This document shows, in pieces, positions 33,884-45,500 of a stretch of DNA of 64,000 bases. Under the pieces are notes generated by a model. It was not told the origin of the DNA and did not search any database. It saw nothing but the letters and a program-made list of their open reading frames with translations. How positions within the stretch are numbered: position 1 is the first letter of the stretch; every line of letters starts with the position of its first letter. The translations under genes and the position numbers were made by a program. This DNA comes from Zerene cesonia (taxonomy: Eukaryota > Arthropoda > Insecta > Lepidoptera > Pieridae). The stretch is taken from assembly GCF_012273895.1 (NCBI RefSeq), contig NC_052127.1, forward strand, positions 2,166,247 through 2,230,246, given 5' to 3'.

Positions 33884-34089
33884 AATATACATATAAAAAT
33901 CCAGTGTCATGATGTATGTTCCCAATGAACTCTACACCAACTCAACCGATTTTGATGAAATTTGGCATTTTATGTGTAATTTGGTACAACTTAAGATAGT
34001 TTTTATTTCGATTAATTAACCCAATAATTTATAATCTTAATTTGTTTAACTATTACTCATAAACAGCAACGCCTGGCCGAGTATGCTAG
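33884..34089 (+). mobile_element. Helitron-like remnant, CTAG end on the right
   Basis: ACATATAAAAATCCAGTGTC, CTCAACCGATTTTGATGAAA and GCAACGCCTGGCCGAGTATG followed by CTAG|T. Same layout as 56072-56249. Confidence 0.5.
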
Positions 34090-35649
34090 TAAAGGTATAT
34101 ATTACATGTTTTCTTTTGGAATTCGACTGATATACGAAACGCTATATTATATTGATAATTTTCTACAAAAAAGGTCGCCGTCGATCCTGGGAGCGGGAGA
34201 GAAGGTGCTAGATACTCCTGGTTGGAAATTGGAATCAAATAAATGACAACATTTTCCTATGAAACACCAAAAGATCTTCAATCGGTTCATAACCCGAACA
34301 AAACCAATTTATGCAATCAAATTAAGAACTTTTTCCTTTGTTTTTGTGAATATCTGTTAATAATAAAATAAGCGAAAACATTTAATTTTTAGTTTTATAG
34401 CATTGAAATGCTTTTATAAATGAGAAAAATTTTTTAAGAATAGCAAAAAATCGATGTCGAATCGTGATCGATTTTTTCGAAAAAAAAAAAATTCTCAAGC
34501 GAAAACATTTTGTTAATTTATTTTTCCCACCAATAATATTCCATTTCCATTGTATATCCGCGAACAAAAAAAAAATACATTCGTTTACGATATATTCATT
34601 CCCAAAGTCGTAGGTACTTGATACGAAGATATTTTTAATTAAATGAACCAAAAAAATCCATCGGGCACCAAACCCTTTGTGAATATGACGTCATGTTTCA
34701 TATTGGTCGTCCTCTCCGCAGCTGTAAAGGACGCGAAGTGCTCATATAACTTTTAGGTAACCGTGACTCGTGTGTTTTTTAAACTGATTAAAGGAGTATG
34801 TATCACACGAAATAAGTGATATTTTTAATAGCGTAGGGTTTACATATGAATCAAAGTCGCGATTTAAGGTTAGAAGAAGCTAGTACATATAACACTGTAT
34901 ATGTAGTAATAACTTTGACATTTTTGGTGAGAATACCACAGTAATTTTAGGGCTCCAAATTGGATCCAGGACTATGAAACAAGAAGCTTGTTCTCGTAGC
35001 TATGCTATGCTTTTAAGGTGCATTAATTATGTAAAGTAAGATTAATGTTTGTTATCCACATGGCATCATAAATGACTAACTTTTTTTTTATATTTTTGTA
35101 CATTTTACAAGCGTGGTCAGTTCGAAGGATCTAGTGGTGCGTTAACAAACCAAAGCTAAAACAGATTGATATTATTATTATATTACATGTTTTTTTTTAC
35201 TGATTATTATTTAATATATAAAACATTGAGAGTGAAGAAATCGTGACCTCAAAGTTTCCTCTTGCGACCTTCCTAAAATTAGTGACGTCCCCAATTTCAA
35301 TAGCCGTATTCAACGGAGCATACCGCGCCTCCGTGTGATGCAAACCCTTTACAAAGAAACACACCTACCTGGCAGTTGTATATTGAATACTTTAACATTA
35401 TAATCAGCTTGGTATGCACACTTGAAATACCGAATTTTTGTACTAATGGCTTAGCGGGTACCATAATTTTTGATTATCGTATAGTTAGTCCAATTATTTC
35501 CAAGATATAATTAATCTTTTGAACGTTATTGGCTGGCTAGTGATGTTTAAAAGTCTGATCGAGCAATTCTTAGCCATGCATTTAACCCCTACTAAATTAT
35601 ATTGGTCAGAGTATTTTCTTGTGTTTGATTTTACGCGAGTATTATACAT
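34090..35649. other. Unannotated stretch
   Basis: No gene recognised. A complete TGACGTCA lies at 34686-34693 next to a GC-richer segment (GTCCTCTCCGCAGCTGTAAA). Several long poly-A/T runs. Confidence 0.4.
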
Positions 35650-35818
35650 TTTTAAATAAAAGACTTTTTATCGGATTTTAAACGTGATTTATTCATTATA
35701 TTACGAGAGACAGGTGGTCACTCCGTGACCACGCTCGCTGTAAAGTGTTCGAAACGTCGGTTTAATAATATTATGTATAAATCGAGTTTAAAATCCGTTA
35801 AAAATCTTTAATTCCTAA
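35650..35818. mobile_element. Palindromic MITE, second copy
   Basis: Left arm AAAAGACTTTTTATCGGATT with AACGTGATTTATTCATTATA; right arm GAGTTTAAAATCCGTTAAAA. The centre TGACCACGCTCGCTGTAAAG and TTCGAAACGTCGGTTTAATA is the reverse complement of the centre at 4470-4637, as expected of a palindromic element read in either direction. Confidence 0.72.
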
Positions 35819-36539
35819 ATTATATTGGTCAACTAATTGTATGCCGACCCTTCATTTAATCCTGATCGGCAAAACATGATCTTAAAATCTCTTATTAAAA
35901 TAATCACTTATTTGCTGCATTGCTATTCATGCCGTTTCGATTTAAAAGATTTAGGTATAGGATTGGAATGTGGTGAATTTAATTTAATTAAAATTACCTT
36001 AAAGTTTTGTAAATTAAACAATGGACGCTCAAAGTCATATGAGTTTGTACGTCAACGCATAAGAGGTATCTTTGTATTCGCAATAAAATAACACAACAGG
36101 CGAACACAAAAAAAGCAGAAGCAGCGAGCAGTCCGCCGGAATGTTGTCCTTTGATTATGTAAGAGGCAAATTATTTTAATGGTCCCAAAGTATTACGCAT
36201 CCGTTTAATTAGAGAGCAGATGCGAACCAGCAGCGAAGTTTTACAACAAAAATGTCGCTCTAACTTTTGGGTCTGTTGAATCTTGCTGTAATTTGCAACG
36301 TGAATCAATGATTTTAGATTATCGTATGCCCAGTTGATTTATAAGGCGGATCATATTTAGATCTCACAAAAACGATATAGGTATACTTTACTTGGTCATT
36401 TATCTTGCTTTCGATTCATCGAAAAGGACTACCTACCATACTTATGGTTTTCTTTTTTTAGTTAGTGGTCAGGAATATAATTTGTACAAATGTGTATTTA
36501 CTCATGCACGCTAATCTTTTGTTTGTCTCTATATATCTA
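35819..36539. other. Unannotated stretch
   Basis: ORF at 35837-36091 has no recognisable features. Nothing else seen. Confidence 0.4.
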
Positions 36540-36706
36540 CTAGCTGCGCCCCGCGGTTTCACCCGCGTAAGTCTGTATCCCGTAGGAATATCGGGATAAA
36601 AAGTTACCTATAAGTTATTCCAGTTGTCCAGATATCTACATACCAAGTTTCATTGCAATCGATTCAGTAGTTTTTGTGTGAAAGAGTAACAAACATACAC
36701 ACATTA
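36540..36706 (-). mobile_element. Helitron-like element, 5' end truncated
   Basis: CTAGCTGCGCCCCGCGGTTTC to AGAGTAACAAACATACACAC; it stops just before the TTTCGCATTTATAATATTAG end. Confidence 0.75.
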
Positions 36707-37098
36707 TAAACATGTTTTAATAACGCTTAACGAAAAAGTGAAATTTTGACAATGATACGCATATTTTTGTGGTTTTTTAAATTTGTTTTCTTGATTCAGT
36801 AAAAGTATGTAGATTTTTAGTCCTTTTTATTTAAATAATGATAATGATATAACAACGAAGCGAGCTTTATGAAGAAAACAGCCGAGGCCTAGCAGCAATT
36901 ATGACTAATGTTAGAAAACGCTGAGGATCCTAAAGAGAATTCTCTGAACCGAATTGAATTTCCTTAGAGAATAATTAAGCAAGCCCAAGGGACAGACTCG
37001 CTCATTAACAACGTAGACGAGATAAATAAAAGGCACAAAGAGAATTAGGTTGAGCAATTTACACCTGTGAAGTATTACCGGTTACTATAGTTTATTGA

Positions 37099-37308
37099 TC
37101 GCCTCCTTTGTACAGTGGTTAACATGTGAGCTTAGAACCGAGGTGTCCTGGGTTCAATTCCCGGTGGGGACGCACAAAAAAAAAAGTCTCGGTCTGGCAG
37201 GACACAGAAAACTGATCACCTACTTGTTCGTAACGAAAATCGATCAGTGAAACAGATGTAGGTACATCATCTGCCCCATACCCCACTAGGGGACACGGGA
37301 CTTCACTT
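37099..37308 (+). mobile_element. tRNA-derived SINE with perfect 13-bp target duplication
   Basis: Head with an A-box-like GTACAGTGGTTAACATGTGA and a B box GGGTTCAATTCCCGG, an internal A-run at about 37173, then CAGGACACAGAAAACTGATC, AATCGATCAGTGAAACAGAT and CCCCACTAGGGGACACGGGA. TATAGTTTATTGA occurs exactly at 37086-37098 and 37309-37321. It has a tRNA promoter but is not a functional tRNA. Confidence 0.88.
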
Positions 37309-37321
37309 TATAGTTTATTGA

Positions 37322-39343
37322 GGCACGAGCTGTAATGTTTCATGAGAAATTTAGTCGTGTAAATGATGTTTTTCCATACTCACACTTTCTCTTTATAATC
37401 GCTTCTCTTATGCAGCTTTAATATGTTATTATTGCAAGCAATGAATTGCTTTAAAGGTACCCGGCTTGTAACGTCATCGTGCTGTGATTTCTGTTGATTT
37501 AGCACATATCAGCTTTTATAGAGAAACCTTTTTGATGTGCTCTTTCAATTGTAAGAATTATTAGTGTGTTGATTGATCGTATCGTTGAAGTAATATTATA
37601 AATATCATAGATTTGATTTGTACTTACTTGTTATGGATAAACAAACAACATTTCGGATGTATTTCATACGTTCTTTCAGCATTAAAACTACAATATAAGT
37701 AAGATGCATGAATTGTATTTGTTCAAGGAATCTCGAATCTGTAAGTGAAACATTCAACGTAGTACTGGAACTAGATATGTTCATTAAATTGGTACTATTC
37801 ATATGTAAAAGATATCTTATATACAATCAGCTGATTGACAACTTTAATCTCTCGAGTTATCACGATAAAGTCGTGGTAAACAAACATCCAAACACTCAAA
37901 GTTCCATAGTTTACGTCGATAAGCTCAGAGCGAAACTTCGCCCGCATGACGACGCGTCAATTCCACAGCTATTCGCTGATATTATACGAATGTTCATCGG
38001 TTTGCCTCAGGATCGGATCACTTGATAAGATCTCCGTCCAATTGTCCAAGATCCCGGTGTTCCGAACTTTATTAAGGTCCGATATCGACGCGAAATAATC
38101 GTGCTGGATCTCGGGCCGTTCATTACGGACGCTCGGCTTTCGGCGAATTCAAATATTTTAGGGTATCGTGTTTCACGATTGGATTACATTAATTCGATCA
38201 GTTTTGTTTCCCGTTCTAAAGCGTATCTTTGTTCGGAAGTCGTAGTGTAATTTGTGAAGTGAGGTTGATATTTATGGTAGTTGAATCACGCGCTCGCGTA
38301 AAAGGGCTGGGGCCTTATTAGTCAGACAGATATTGTATCTGCGGCTGATAGACTACTGTGGATGTTAATGTTTGCTTCTTATTCACATAACTCAATAGAA
38401 TGTATGATTAGATTTTAACCACGTGTGTATGGTTTTTAAGACGGGTTTATTAGCTTTGCCTGTATGTTTGTATGTTTCCAAAAATCTGATGCTTTTAGAC
38501 TCTATTGTGACAATTTATCTACAGCTGAAGTATATATAGGGCTATATACTCGTATAATATTTTTTATTTTATTAAAGTGAAGATGTCGTGTAACCATTAA
38601 GAGATAATAGAAAATTGTTGTCGTTTCATCGGTTTCGGGAGCTAGTTACTTTGAGTGCTTTTGAAGGTGGTTTTCAAAAGGCTATTTGGAAATAAATAAG
38701 TATAGTTCTAATGTAATTTATATGTATGTATGAATATATATCGTTAGTGAGGGTGAACATCATTTATCTCCTGTTAAGCCTTGGAATATCGTGTAGATTA
38801 ACAATGGTTTTCAAGTGAAAAGAAAATCTTAAGATGTCCTCATTTACTATATCAAAATAGTAAATTTATGAAAACTGTGACATATGTTATTATGCCTTTA
38901 ATTAATTGTCTAGCAATGATCCAGTTTTAATTAATTAAAATGAATGTGGTTTCTAGCTTGATTTCTATGTACGGCGGCAGATCTAGACGTAGTTATCCTT
39001 CCATCATCTCCACATGAGATGTTAAAGCCTTAACCGCAGACTGCACGACGTCAGCGTACCAGTTTGAACCGGTATCAACCGGTTTATGCCCGTCTAATGT
39101 TCTTGACCGGGCCGTTACACGAAACTTGGCAGTCTCGTAAGTTGGAAAGCCGGTGATTTCGCCCGGGGCTGTGGAAAATTACGTAATACCTACCGGTGTT
39201 CTCGAAACGTACCCATTCTCGATTCATGCGGCTGCATGTTTGGTATTAACCGCTTTGGACGTGCATAGTGTATTAGGGTTTGATTGTTTTTTTGCGTGTT
39301 TGTGAGAAATTTGTGTAGGTTTTAATAGGGCAGTCTTCTATGG
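37322..39343. other. Unannotated stretch with a GC-richer unique block
   Basis: 37850-38260 is unique in the window and less AT-rich (CTCAGAGCGAAACTTCGCCC, CAGGATCGGATCACTTGATA, CTCGGGCCGTTCATTACGGA), with GTAAACA at 37876-37882 and several GATA words. It could be an enhancer. 38980-39230 is also GC-richer and unexplained. No coding gene recognised. Confidence 0.35.
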
Positions 39344-39500
39344 TCGCGGATGTATACTATGCAGCTCCCGTGTCCCCTGCAATAAAGCGGCTTGACGAAC
39401 ACAGTGGGGTTTTAGTCGGTAGGAATCCGTCATAACCCACGGCCCCTTTGAACGGAGGCCCTGTGTGTCTATGTAAGCTGTCTCCACAAAAAAAAGCAGT
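39344..39500 (+). mobile_element. Probable retroposon 3' end fragment
   Basis: CAGCTCCCGTGTCCCCTGCA, CACAGTGGGGTTTTAGTCGG, ATCCGTCATAACCCACGGCC and a short A-run after CTGTCTCCAC. The GTGGGGTTTTAGT wording resembles lepidopteran LINE 3' UTRs as I recall them; no duplication found. Confidence 0.4.
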
Positions 39501-40838
39501 CTTTAATAAGGACAGGACTCTGGGCAAGCAAGGGCAATTTGCTTCGTGATTATTATTGTTTTATCACTCCTGCATTTTATAGCTTTATTTAATAGTGTAG
39601 GCTTGTTCTGATATTGGCGTGAGTTTCTCTAGAGAAGAAAGTCCAGTTTAAAAACAACCGTCACCCAATCTTCTCAATAGTACAGTTTGGTTACATTGAA
39701 GCAACAAGATTTATTTAATTAAATTGCAATGTAATGCTTGAAGCCAATTTGAGATCAATTGTGCAGTTTGAATGTAGTTTCAAACTTGTTAAGAAAACTC
39801 AATGTTACTCGGCAGGACTTGATTATTAATCTAGAATGTTCTTTGAACTATCTCAACAGTTTCTTCGTTTGTATTTCGTTTTCAATTTGCATTGAGAAAT
39901 TTTAATAATTTTAAAATCTCTGCGATTAAGGATTTAATTAAAATAAACTTTCGTATCTTGAGAGAAATGCATTGCGAAACTATAAGAACATTTAATATAA
40001 AAAAGATTGAAATGTTATTAATATTTTTCATTCAAATGTTTTTGATTTCATTGAAGAGTTTAATTATTGTATTATTATGTCACTAGATCTTATAATGGTC
40101 AGTAATGTTAATCTTTTAATATACGTCATCGCCATACCATGCGGGTATGTTTTTGTGTCTTAAAAAATATATATTAAATTATACATAATTCGATAGATTT
40201 TGTAATAAAAACTATGGGCTATCAGCTTAAAAAATTACACAATAGTTAATAAACTTAGAAAACTATTGTGTAATTTTTTAATGATAACATTTTAATAGAC
40301 ACATCTAGTTAGTGCGAATGTCAAATAAAATAGTCATCTATAATACGCAAACATAAAAAAACAGTATCCATTTAATACCGACGCTTCCAGAGTCAACCTG
40401 GTTGTGTATTTTTTAAATGTTGGCACTGTAGAATTGACTGAAAGCGCAAACGCTAGACCTAAATTTAAGCTAAAGTGAAGGAACAAAACGAACACATCCA
40501 GTTAATTCACGGTACAACGGGCAAGCATTGTTACGCTGATTGAATTTTATATGTGGTCGCTTGCTGTATGCTCCAGCTAACCGACATTGCTGTATTGTAT
40601 TTATGGGGCATTTTAGCTTTAACGGGCTCTGTAAAGCATAGTGTGATAATGTGTATAAGTAAGTTCAGTCTATGGCCACGCTCGATGGAAACTATTCGAA
40701 ATGTCGGGATATGTGAAACTTATAATTTAATTGAGTTTTCAAAGATTTCGCTTTGAAATGAAATTACACCAGAACACTTTATTTCAAATTATTAGTTACG
40801 TACGTAGACTTCGCTTGTTACAGTTATCCGGCTATCCT
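39501..40838. other. Unannotated stretch
   Basis: AT-rich. 40630-40760 (GGCCACGCTCGATGGAAACT, ATTCGAAATGTCGGGATATG) looks like a decayed relative of the palindromic MITE centre. Nothing else. Confidence 0.35.
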
Positions 40839-41037
40839 TCCTACTAATATTACAAATGCGAAAGTTTGTAAGGATGTGTGTGCGTTTGTTGCTCTTTCAC
40901 GCAAAAACTACTGAACCGATTGCAATGAAATTTGGTACGTAGACAGCTGAACAACTGGTATAACATATAGGCAACTTTTTATCCCGATATTCCTACGGGA
41001 TAAGGACTTACGCGGGTGAAACCGCGGGGCGCAGCTA
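40839..41037 (+). mobile_element. Non-autonomous Helitron-like element (TCCTACT..CTAGT family)
   Basis: TCCTACTAATATTACAAATG to GGGGCGCAGCTAG|T with hairpin CGCGG-GTGAAA-CCGCG. Nearly identical in order and length to 19399-19597 and 49414-49613. Confidence 0.82.
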
Positions 41038-41612
41038 GTTCTGTCATAAATGTTAAACATTATGATGATGAATAAACGTTTTTAGCATTTTTATATATGG
41101 TTCTCATGTTTTAGAGGCGATTTGTAAAGATATTCAAGTTCAGCATGTTTGCTTCTTTATCTCATCTCGATTCCTGATAAATCGATTGAAGGAAGTTTGT
41201 ATAGGTCAAAGATTGACGGACTAAATAGAGTAGCAGAAAGACAATATCCTCTGTTAGTTTGAACTTATGTGAACTATCTATGACAGAGATGTGAAGAATC
41301 TTGCTTTTGTAGGATTCCCATTATACCAATCCCGAATTCACTATTACTTCATACGTCGGCTTTCAGCATATATAAATGACATTATCATTTACATAACAAG
41401 ATGTATTCCCGGATCTTTTCACCGGGATATCTACAGCGTGTATGCTTTTAGACGGATTACGCTTACGTTCGCCAATATTAGCTTTGGTCTGATGCTCTAC
41501 AAACACGAGATGGGGCTACATGTGTGTGGTTAACGGTTTTTGGAGTGGTTACTAGATTTGAATATGGGTTTATTTTACAAAGTAACATTGAATTGATCAG
41601 AATTTAAGTAAA

Positions 41613-42076
41613 CTAGCTGTGACCCGCGGTCGAAACCGCGTAAGTCCGTATCCCGTAGGAATATCGGTATAAAAAGTGCCTATGTGTTATTTCAGTTGTC
41701 CAGCTATCTACGAAGCAAATATCATTGCAATCGGTTCAGTAGTTTTTGCGTGAAAGAGTAACAGACGCACACATACATATGCATCCTTCCTCACAAACAT
41801 TCGCATTTATAGTATTATTATTCGCCAATAGATGTCAGTAAGAATCATAATAAATTGGGACTACTCAAACGCCTCCTATTTGTTAAAAAAGTAAGTTTAA
41901 GTCGATAAAACACGAATATGACATTTTCTAAAAAAGATTCCTAGCTAGATCGATTTATCGCCCCCGAAACCTCCTATATACTAAATTTCATGAAAATCGT
42001 TGGAGCCGATTCCGAGATTCCAATTATATATATAGATATATATATATACAAGAATTGCTCGTTTAAAGGTAAAAGA
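41613..42076 (-). mobile_element. Longer Helitron-like element, inverted relative of 3350-3821
   Basis: CTAGCTGTGACCCGCGGTCG with hairpin CGCGGT-CGAA-ACCGCG, then the short-element body (ATTGCAATCGGTTCAG to TTTATAGTATTATTA), then GCCAATAGATGTCAGTAAG, CACGAATATGACATTTTCTA, CTAGATCGATTTATCGCCCC, a short AT run and AGAATTGCTCGTTTAAAGGT. Its 5' part matches 3350-3821, without the 98-bp duplication. Confidence 0.7.
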
Positions 42077-42112
42077 TTAGTAATGATTGATTCATTGTTA
42101 TTGTATTTATTA

Positions 42113-42334
42113 ATAGCTAACCCAGACTTCGCTTGCTCTCAAATGAAATATTTCTTTTCATGCAACATTCTTTAAATTGACGCTTATTTTGTGTTGGGTT
42201 CTGTTGAACACACTATGATGATTCCTCTAGATAAATGGTCTGTCCACCTAGTTAATTTTTTTTAATTAAAACCAATGGTTCCCGAGGTTAGCATGTTCAA
42301 CTAAACAAACAGACTTTTCAGCTTTATAATTTAA
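42113..42334 (-). mobile_element. Worn Helitron-like remnant
   Basis: TAGCTAACCCAGACTTCGCT at one end and CTTTTCAGCTTTATAATTTA at the other follow the 18105-18236 subfamily. Confidence 0.4.
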
Positions 42335-43889
42335 ATAAAAATGTTTAGTTAATATGAATCTCTCTCTCAACAACTGAAAAATGTATGTAAAAGAGAGCAA
42401 TGTCTATTATGCGTAATTTATATGCGTAGGGTCCAGAGTATGATTGAGACTTAACAGGTAAATTTCAACGTAATGGGATACTGTTACCGTTGCCCAAAAA
42501 TATACCTATATATTATACTGCTTTATTTGTATACATACATATTTGTAAACTTAAAGAAAAACGACTCTTAGGCAGGCAATGAATTTTGATTGATTTTTGA
42601 TAAATTTTAATGCAGTAGCTATGTTATTATTCTCAGAAACATTACCAAATTCCCAAAAGCCTCATCTCTATGAAGAAATAAAATCATTTTCTTGTATTTG
42701 CCTTGTTCTCTCTCCACATCCATGATAGTTTTATGCGATATATAATGAAAATTTAAAGGTTAGCGAACAGCTACACTGGCAAATGTGGCGCTAGACATTT
42801 TCATAATACGGCCATAAATAATTAAGCACTGAATTGAATTCTCCCGAGACGACGTTCCATACCGGGATTCTGCAGACGTCTGGTTTCTTAGGTTACTAAT
42901 TAATAGTTCAGTTTATGGCTATATTGTTCTTTATATATCTTTTATCTTTAATCAAGGGAAATATGGCTTTGGAAGTTGAGAGCAATCTGCGATATAAATA
43001 GGTGTTTATTTAGTACATAGTTCAGTGAAGGTTTTTGATTAGAACACACCCAGAGGTCCGATGATATGTTACATAGAGGATCTCAAAAATTTTTTAGTAC
43101 GACTGACGTAAGACTATACTGATAAAGGGTTGGAAAGAGGGGAAGTTTCCGGAGGAAATTTGTGAATAATGAAAACCAAGTATAATTTTCAACGAAGTAT
43201 TGCTTAGGTCTTTTCTCGCGTATTTATGAGGTAGTTTATTACCAAGAATCCGAGAAGAAACTTTCATGTAAAGTTGAAAGCTTTAGATGCATTAGGTAGA
43301 TTTCGGTGTTAATGTGTGAGTAATAAGTTTTGCGCTTCTGTGTGTAGAGAGCTATTGGTAATTGTTATTATAATAAATGATCTTGTGATAGAGTTCCTTG
43401 CGTTGAATGAGTCGGCGTTATCAAAGTCAGATGCTCGATCACACTTTGGAGTGAATATATGATATAGTCTAATTAATATTGAAGTTTATGTGTTTGGGGT
43501 TGGACGGATGTTCGTTACTCTGTCATGCCAAAACAGCATACATGATTTGTAAGAAAATTTACACTTTAATAATGATTAATATATTCGCTAAAAACGATGA
43601 ATTTGTTTGCTTTCCTGAACCGATTCATTTATTAGTTAGAACATGATTTTTAATCGTTTTTTATGAATCGATTTCAAATAAGTTCATCACATGTTTTTCA
43701 AACGCATGCTCCTATATCACGCGGAAACAAGTGTCACAACAATTAAACGGTTTAATGCTAGCCTTTTTGTAAACGCACGTGTCGATGGTTGCAGCATAGA
43801 CAATGGCGTGTCTAATTCTGGCTTAGGCTGACTCATGTCAGACGCCGTAAACGGTGGTATAGCCATATATCGCGTATCGCCCAAGTCAG
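42335..43889. other. Unannotated stretch
   Basis: Nothing recognised. Confidence 0.4.
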
Positions 43890-44003
43890 GTCATACTCAG
43901 TTTGTGTACCAAATTTCATCAAAATCCGTTTAGTAGTTTCAGCGCAATTGACGGACAAACTTCCAAACAAGCAAACTTTCACATTGCGAATATAAGTGTG
44001 ATT
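43890..44003 (-). mobile_element. Helitron-like remnant, close to 2651-2747
   Basis: GTGTACCAAATTTCATCAAA, GTTTAGTAGTTTCAGCGCAA, TTGACGGACAAACTTCCAAAC and TATAAGTGTGATT. Confidence 0.5.
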
Positions 44004-45387
44004 TCCTTGTATCCATATCCACGCTTAATTACTGTTGAAACGATTCCTTCTCTAATGCCACAAGTCTACGTATTGACATAAATATACATTTTTTCCTTAT
44101 TATTGAATCCTACAAGTGTTTATTCGTAATTCGACGTAAGTAACGCAGTGGCGAGATCATTATATCAGGATTCCCTCGTATGTTAATGTGCAATGGAGAT
44201 GGTCGTTAAATTAAATATAACCATTGAAAGCTTGATGCTACTGGGTAGGGAGATTGAGACATACGTGGCGACTTAATCGCATATTAGTCCAATTGTAAAT
44301 TATAACTCAACACTAGGAGGAAATAATGTTAAGAGAGTGTTATTTGTTTATAATGAAATAGAAAATAGTGATGCTTTTGAAGCATATCTTACATAATAAT
44401 TAAAACATATGTGTAACTATAAACGATTAACATTATTCAAAGAATTAAAAAGTCAAATACCGAGTGACGCGTAGATAAGACGGCGTTATTGAATGCGATA
44501 AATTGTGTATCTCTTTATGAAATGGGGAATCAACCATTGACTCATACACTTATTTACATATAATGTTTTTCTTTTTTGCGAATTCTGATTATGAGATACA
44601 GTGAAAGAAGTTGAGGAAAAGTGGTATATTATATCGCAAATGTTATTCGAATTTGTTATGATATTGTTTCAAATTTAAGTAATCTAGCTTTCTCAGCATT
44701 CTATGCAGAATTATGTTAAGCTTTATTCGTGTTCAGCTTTTTCGCGGGTAGATAGAAATATAACAACACACATGGATGTAATTTGGTAATTAATACATGT
44801 GGAAATAGTTCCTCATGCATAAGCATAAGTAACGCTCAGTGAGTAACAAGCCTAAACGAGTGGCAATTTTATAGAGTCATTAGCCAAAGGTTCGTTGACC
44901 CCCCCCGCTGATTACTAGACAGCGGGGCTTGTATGTAGATAGCTCGCTGTGCAAATGTAAATAAAATAATTCCAGTTTTTAATGTATTTATGAGTGGGTT
45001 TTGATCGCCTACCGTTTACATATGTTTTTTTTTACATACGACATTCCACTTGTACATAAATAATATAATGAATATTTAAAGAATCCGTCAGCTAAGATTT
45101 TTATGAGAAATTCGAATAATCGAATATAATTTTGGCATTACTTTTGTGCTGAAATGTAGTGTAGCTATCTGAAGACTTTTAAAATAAGTTTTGAATTTTT
45201 TTTAGCATTTTACTCGCTGCTTTAGTATTTTATTATTAAACGCGATGTTTCGCAATCAACATCCGTTGTCACTACCCACATGTCTACCCGTAATCGTGTT
45301 GGCTGTAGTGCAAACAATTCAATTGATTACGAAATAATTTTCTAATTGTGTGACAGAAACAAACTAAAAACTCACTATGTACCACCC
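44004..45387. other. Unannotated stretch
   Basis: AT-rich. CCCCGCTG-ATTACTAGA-CAGCGGGG at 44903-44927 is a perfect 8-bp hairpin. 45235-45310 (AAACGCGATGTTTCGCAATC) may be a decayed MITE relative. Confidence 0.35.
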
Positions 45388-45500
45388 GGGTCACTCACTA
45401 ACTCACTCACTAACTCACTCAATCACTCACTCAATCACTCACTCAATCACTCACTCAATCACTCACTCACTCATTCACTCACTTACTCACTCACTCACTA
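45388..45500. repeat. (ACTC)n minisatellite-like tract
   Basis: CACT/CAATCACT units over about 110 bp. The central part repeats CACTCACTCAAT with a 12-bp period. Confidence 0.9.

Noticed and set aside
34686..34693. Complete CRE palindromes TGACGTCA here and at 62564
   Set aside because: About one such 8-mer is expected by chance in 64 kb; without other motifs nearby I do not call these as features.
37099..37172. Functional tRNA gene
   Set aside because: A and B boxes are present, but the acceptor stem does not pair and the unit is flanked by target duplications with a SINE body, so it is a SINE head.
45388..45500. CRISPR-like direct repeats
   Set aside because: Simple ACTC tandem units with no spacers, in a eukaryotic genome.
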